DNA from: JBBRYW01 sp038237235
Lineage (GTDB): Bacteria > Actinomycetota > Thermoleophilia > Gaiellales > Gaiellaceae
Length of the DNA stretch: 7,707 nucleotides
Assembly (NCBI GenBank): GCA_038237235.1
Contig: JBBRYW010000158.1
Coordinates: 1 to 7,707 of the forward strand
Direction: 5' to 3'
The notes beneath the pieces are model-generated. The model made no database searches, was not told the origin of the DNA, and saw nothing but the letters and a program-made list of their open reading frames with translations. Positions 5,257 to 7,707 of the stretch are shown piece after piece. The translations under genes were made by a program, and so were the position numbers. Positions within the stretch are counted from its first letter, which is position 1. Every line of letters starts with the position of its first letter.

Positions 5257-7188
5257 CTAGAAGCTCTGCGGGTCGACGTCTACGACGGCATGGACGCCTG
5301 CCTTGCCCATGGCCGGCGCCGCCGCCGACAGCAGCCCGGCCACACGGGCGGCGACCGCTCGGGGCCTGTCCGTCTTCGCAATGAGCTGGGCCCGGTAGCG
5401 CCCGCGCAGGCGCAGGAGCGGCGCCGGACCGAGGAGATCGGCACCCGGCAGCCGGGCCTGAACCTCGGTCAGGAGCTTCGTCGGAGCCTTCTGATCGGGG
5501 CCGGAGGCGAGGATGCGGATCAGGTGGCGGAAGGGCGGGTAGCCGAGCTCGCGTCGCCGCTCCAGCTCGCCGTCGAGGAAGCCCTCGACGTCGTGGCGGG
5601 CGGCGTAGCGCACGGCACGTGAGTCCGGCTGGAAGGTCTGGACGATCACTCGCCCGGGCCCCTCCCGGCCGCTTCGCCCGGCGAGCTGCGTCAAGAGCTG
5701 GAAGGTCCGCTCCTCGGCGCGAAAATCGGGCAGCGCGATCCCCGTGTCGGCGTCCAGCACAGCCGCGAGGGCGACTCCGGGGAAGTGGTGCCCCTTCGCC
5801 ACCATTTGCGTACCGAGCAGGACCACCGGATCGGCCCGTGCGAACCGCGAGAGCGCCGCGGCGGTTGCACCGGGCTTGGACGCAGCGTCTGCGTCGAGAC
5901 GGATCACCTCGAGCTCGGGAACTCGGGCGGCAAGCTCGCGCTCGACGCGCTGGGTGCCGGCGCCGAGGCGGGCGAGCTCCGGTGAGCCACAGGCCGGACA
6001 GGTCTCGGGCGCCAACTCGCTGAAGCCGCAGTGGTGGCAGCGCAGGCGGCCGTCCGAGTGCAGCACGAGCGAGACGTCGCAGCTCGAGCAGCGGAGCGTC
6101 TCGCCGCACGCTCGACAGTGCAGCGCAGGCGCCATGCCACGTCGGTTGAGCAGCAGGATCGCCCGTCCCCCACGCTCCGCCAGCGCGCCGAGCTCGGTCA
6201 GAAGCGGCGCGGAGAGCGGGTAGCCGGTGCCGCCTCGGAGGTCGACGACCCGGACGGGCGGAAGCGGCGCGGCAAGCCTCGCACCCAGCTCGATCCGCTC
6301 GAGGGAGGCCCAGCTCTCCGGCCGGGGGGTCGCGGTACCGAAGACCGCGACCGCCCCCTCGAGCGCCGCCCGCTTGGCCGCGACCGCGCGCGCGTCGTAG
6401 CGCGGATCGGACTCCTGCTTGTACGACGCGTCGTGCTCCTCGTCCACACAGATCAGCCCGAGCCGCGGGGCGGGCGCGAAGACGGCCGATCGAGCGCCGA
6501 CCACGATCGGGGCCTCGCCGCTCGCGATCCGCTCCCGCTCGTCGCGTCGCTCGGCCTCCGTGAGCCCGGAGTGAAGGATCGCGATGTGCTCCCCGAAGCG
6601 AGCCCGGAAGCGGCCGAGCGCCTGAGGCGTCAGCGCAATCTCGGGAACGAGCACGATCGCCGAGCGGCCCAGCTCCAGCGCGGCGGCGCAGGCTCGCAGG
6701 TACACCTCCGTCTTACCGCTGCCCGTCGCGCCGTAGAGAAGGACATGTGTGCTCTCACCGCGCTCGATTGCGCCGCCGATCCGTGTCAGGGCAGCCTCCT
6801 GGGACGCGCTGAGCGATGCCGGGGGCTCCTCACCCGACAGCGCGTCGCGGCTTGCGGGCGACGAACGCTCGCCGCGGCGCACACGCTTGGGGGGAGCGAC
6901 GAGCGCGAGCGCCCGTGCGGGCGTCGACCCGTAGTAATCGGCGAGCCAGAGCGCCAGGTCGACGAGCGCCGGCGGCAACTCGTCGAGAACGCGCCCGGCC
7001 GGGACCGGCTCGACGCCGGCGGGCGCCGCGCCGTCCACGGAGACGACGACGCCGCGCCGGCGGCTGCGCCCGAACGAGATCTCCAGCACCGCGCCCTTCT
7101 CGATTCCTTCCGGCACCTCGTAGGTAAATGGTCGCGCCAGCGCGCGCGCGGACACAAGAGGGTAGATCGAGGCGAAGCGCCGCTCCAC
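5257..7188 (-). CDS. priA: Primosomal protein N' (replication restart helicase PriA)
   Basis: DNA helicase that recognises stalled forks and D-loops and reloads the replisome. The N-terminal 3'-end-binding domain is at about 5-100 (RPFTYEVPEGIEKGAVLEISFG). The Walker A motif is GATGSGKT (153-160, K159), the DEAH-type box is DEEH (249-252), and motif VI is QLAGRSGR (501-508). A zinc-binding insertion carries eight cysteines in four pairs: C358/C361, C367/C370, C384/C387 and C397/C400. The protein is 643 residues, shorter than E. coli PriA (732). It keeps the ATPase motifs, unlike the mycobacterial PriA proteins, which lack them. The start is a GTG with no Shine-Dalgarno sequence, six bases after a TAGCCT hexamer, so a leaderless mRNA is likely. 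It is the first gene of the operon. The stop TAG was probably followed directly by the ATG of the now broken hydrolase gene. Confidence 0.95.
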   Translation of the reverse strand: MERRFASIYPLVSARALARPFTYEVPEGIEKGAVLEISFGRSRRRGVVVSVDGAAPAGVEPVPAGRVLDELPPALVDLALWLADYYGSTPARALALVAPPKRVRRGERSSPASRDALSGEEPPASLSASQEAALTRIGGAIERGESTHVLLYGATGSGKTEVYLRACAAALELGRSAIVLVPEIALTPQALGRFRARFGEHIAILHSGLTEAERRDERERIASGEAPIVVGARSAVFAPAPRLGLICVDEEHDASYKQESDPRYDARAVAAKRAALEGAVAVFGTATPRPESWASLERIELGARLAAPLPPVRVVDLRGGTGYPLSAPLLTELGALAERGGRAILLLNRRGMAPALHCRACGETLRCSSCDVSLVLHSDGRLRCHHCGFSELAPETCPACGSPELARLGAGTQRVERELAARVPELEVIRLDADAASKPGATAAALSRFARADPVVLLGTQMVAKGHHFPGVALAAVLDADTGIALPDFRAEERTFQLLTQLAGRSGREGPGRVIVQTFQPDSRAVRYAARHDVEGFLDGELERRRELGYPPFRHLIRILASGPDQKAPTKLLTEVQARLPGADLLGPAPLLRLRGRYRAQLIAKTDRPRAVAARVAGLLSAAAPAMGKAGVHAVVDVDPQSF

Positions 7189-7194
7189 GAAGCG

Positions 7195-7200
7195 AGGCTA
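7195..7200 (-). promoter_or_regulatory. Possible -10 element of the priA operon (leaderless)
   Basis: TAGCCT fits TAnnnT and ends six bases before the priA GTG, so transcription would start at or next to the start codon. There is no ribosome binding site in the gap, which agrees with leaderless initiation. The -35 region (about 7218-7224) has no recognisable hexamer. Confidence 0.35.
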
Positions 7201-7202
7201 GA

Positions 7203-7232
7203 CAATCGATCGGAAGAGCTGATCGATCGTTG
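7203..7232. repeat. Two CGATCG sites forming an imperfect inverted repeat
   Basis: CAATCGATCG at 7203-7212 is mirrored by GATCGATCGTTG at 7221-7232. Each half contains the palindrome CGATCG (7207-7212 and 7224-7229), with centres 17 bases apart. It overlaps the -35 zone of the proposed priA promoter, so it could be an operator, but short GATC-rich palindromes also arise by chance. Confidence 0.25.
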
Positions 7233-7253
7233 AGCAAACGTAGGGAGATCCCC

Positions 7254-7283
7254 GTTTCCTCTCCGGACGGTTCCCCCTAGCGT
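7254..7283 (+). promoter_or_regulatory. Possible plus-strand promoter
   Basis: GTTTCC at 7254-7259 and TAGCGT at 7278-7283, 18 bases apart, resemble a weak -35/-10 pair. Transcription would start around 7290 and could serve the small ORF or the oxidoreductase at 7567. The -35 is a poor match to the housekeeping consensus. An ATG at 7292 stands eight bases after the TAGCGT, but its frame does not look coding. Confidence 0.3.
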
Positions 7284-7449
7284 GGAACGCGATGAGCAAA
7301 ACCGAGCTCATCGTCCAGGCAAGACAACCGAAGACGCAGCGGCGTTCGAGCGCTTCCGCGAAACATGGCTCGAGCCGACCTGCGACCAGGTTGCAGCTCC
7401 CCGGCCGCGAGTGCAGCAATTCGAGGTTCACAAGCTCCTGCAGCACTGA
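7282..7449 (+). CDS. Doubtful small ORF, 55 aa
   Basis: Unrecognised plus-strand frame from GTG at 7282 to TGA at 7447. The C-terminal half looks protein-like (AAAFERFRETWLEPTCDQ, then VQQFEVHKLLQH) and is soluble and charged, with no membrane segment. The first 14 codons are less convincing, and the GTG overlaps the proposed -10 element, so the true start may differ or the 5' part may be damaged. No ribosome binding site is seen. It could be a small protein cotranscribed with the downstream oxidoreductase, a remnant, or noise. Confidence 0.3.
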   Translation: MERDEQNRAHRPGKTTEDAAAFERFRETWLEPTCDQVAAPRPRVQQFEVHKLLQH

Positions 7450-7554
7450 GCGCCCCGCGGTGCCCGCTGCGGAACGCACGGAGCCGGAGACACGATGACG
7501 ACCAACCTCATAGTTGAACCACGGACGACGTCGGCCTCGCCACCTGGCGCTAGC

Positions 7555-7561
7555 AAAGGAG
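7555..7561 (+). promoter_or_regulatory. Ribosome binding site of the oxidoreductase
   Basis: AAAGGAG lies five bases before the ATG at 7567. It favours this start over the in-frame ATG at 7495, which has a weaker GGAG five bases upstream. Confidence 0.7.
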
Positions 7562-7566
7562 AATCG

Positions 7567-7707
7567 ATGGCTGAGATGGGATCGGCAATACAGGAACTCG
7601 ACCCCGCGGCTCTGAGTGGGGTCGTCGCAGGCACCGTGGTGAGCCCTGCGGACGAGGCGTGGGACAAGGCGCGTGCGGCGTGGAACCTCGCGGCCGACCA
7701 GCGGCCC
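7567..7707 (+). CDS. FAD-linked oxidoreductase, N-terminal fragment (runs off window)
   Basis: The first 47 codons of a plus-strand gene. The residues IQELDPAALSGVVAGTVVSP followed by ADEAWDKARAAWNLAADQRP match the beginning of berberine-bridge-type, FAD_binding_4 oxidoreductases. In that family a short helix and a Y/W-D-x-A-R-x-x-W-N segment come just before the flavin-binding domain. The flavin attachment residues lie beyond the window, so the substrate cannot be judged. The start is fixed by the AAAGGAG site. An in-frame ATG at 7495 would add 24 residues rich in Thr, Ser and Pro. It is transcribed away from priA and is functionally unrelated to the housekeeping operon. Confidence 0.72.
   Translation, partial: MAEMGSAIQELDPAALSGVVAGTVVSPADEAWDKARAAWNLAADQRP

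Larger units (their letters stand above)
7189..7566. other. Divergent intergenic control region
   Basis: A 378-base gap separates minus-strand priA from the plus-strand oxidoreductase. It holds the likely start signals for both directions, a pair of CGATCG sites near the priA end, and one doubtful plus-strand ORF of 55 codons. Base composition next to priA (7200-7260) is visibly less GC-rich than in the genes. I see no tRNA, no intrinsic terminator and no mobile element in it. Confidence 0.6.

Noticed and set aside
5361..5380. GGGGCCTGTCC resembling an arm of the inverted repeat at 1578-1641
   Set aside because: It is a short match inside the conserved PriA C-terminal coding region (KTDRPR) with no partner arm, so chance similarity is enough.
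7198..7479. Minus-strand open frame of 93 codons upstream of priA
   Set aside because: It has no recognisable motif and mixed codon bias, and it would run through the proposed promoters of both directions. The plus-strand frame in the same place looks slightly better, so I did not call it.
7292..7498. Plus-strand frame of 68 codons starting ATGAGCAAAACC
   Set aside because: The position after TAGCGT would suit a leaderless start, but the protein is a low-complexity Ser/Arg/Pro mixture typical of an off-frame read.

Overview
GC-rich bacterial chromosome (roughly 70% G+C by eye, GTG starts common, almost no Shine-Dalgarno sequences inside the operon). The gene order, protein variants and TAnnnT-type leaderless starts suggest an actinobacterial lineage, possibly Thermoleophilia (Gaiellales/Solirubrobacterales-like). 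The lineage is inferred from general familiarity, not from a search.

Almost the whole window (1-7188) is one minus-strand housekeeping operon, read right to left: priA (replication restart helicase), a broken alpha/beta-hydrolase gene, def (peptide deformylase), fmt (Met-tRNA formyltransferase), a tiny coupled ORF of 31 codons, rsmB (16S rRNA m5C967 methyltransferase), rpe (ribulose-phosphate 3-epimerase) and ribD (riboflavin deaminase/reductase, cut by the left edge). Genes are packed with overlaps or gaps of a few bases. fmt and def act on the two ends of the formyl-methionine cycle and rsmB matures the ribosome, so the core is a translation cluster. priA is joined upstream, and rpe and ribD share a pentose-phosphate/riboflavin link through ribulose 5-phosphate.

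The right end (7189-7566) is a divergent control region with a possible leaderless promoter for priA, a possible plus-strand promoter and a doubtful 55-codon ORF. After it, at 7567, starts a plus-strand FAD-linked oxidoreductase, cut by the right edge, with a good ribosome binding site.

I found no new multi-gene system. The oddities worth checking are: (1) a 64-bp near-perfect inverted repeat that supplies the last 21 codons of rsmB and abuts the rpe start; (2) the 31-codon ORF joined by GTGA overlaps to both fmt and rsmB; (3) the hydrolase relic between priA and def, explained by six single-base indels while every neighbour is intact; and (4) compact or variant active-site regions in Rpe, RibD and Fmt.
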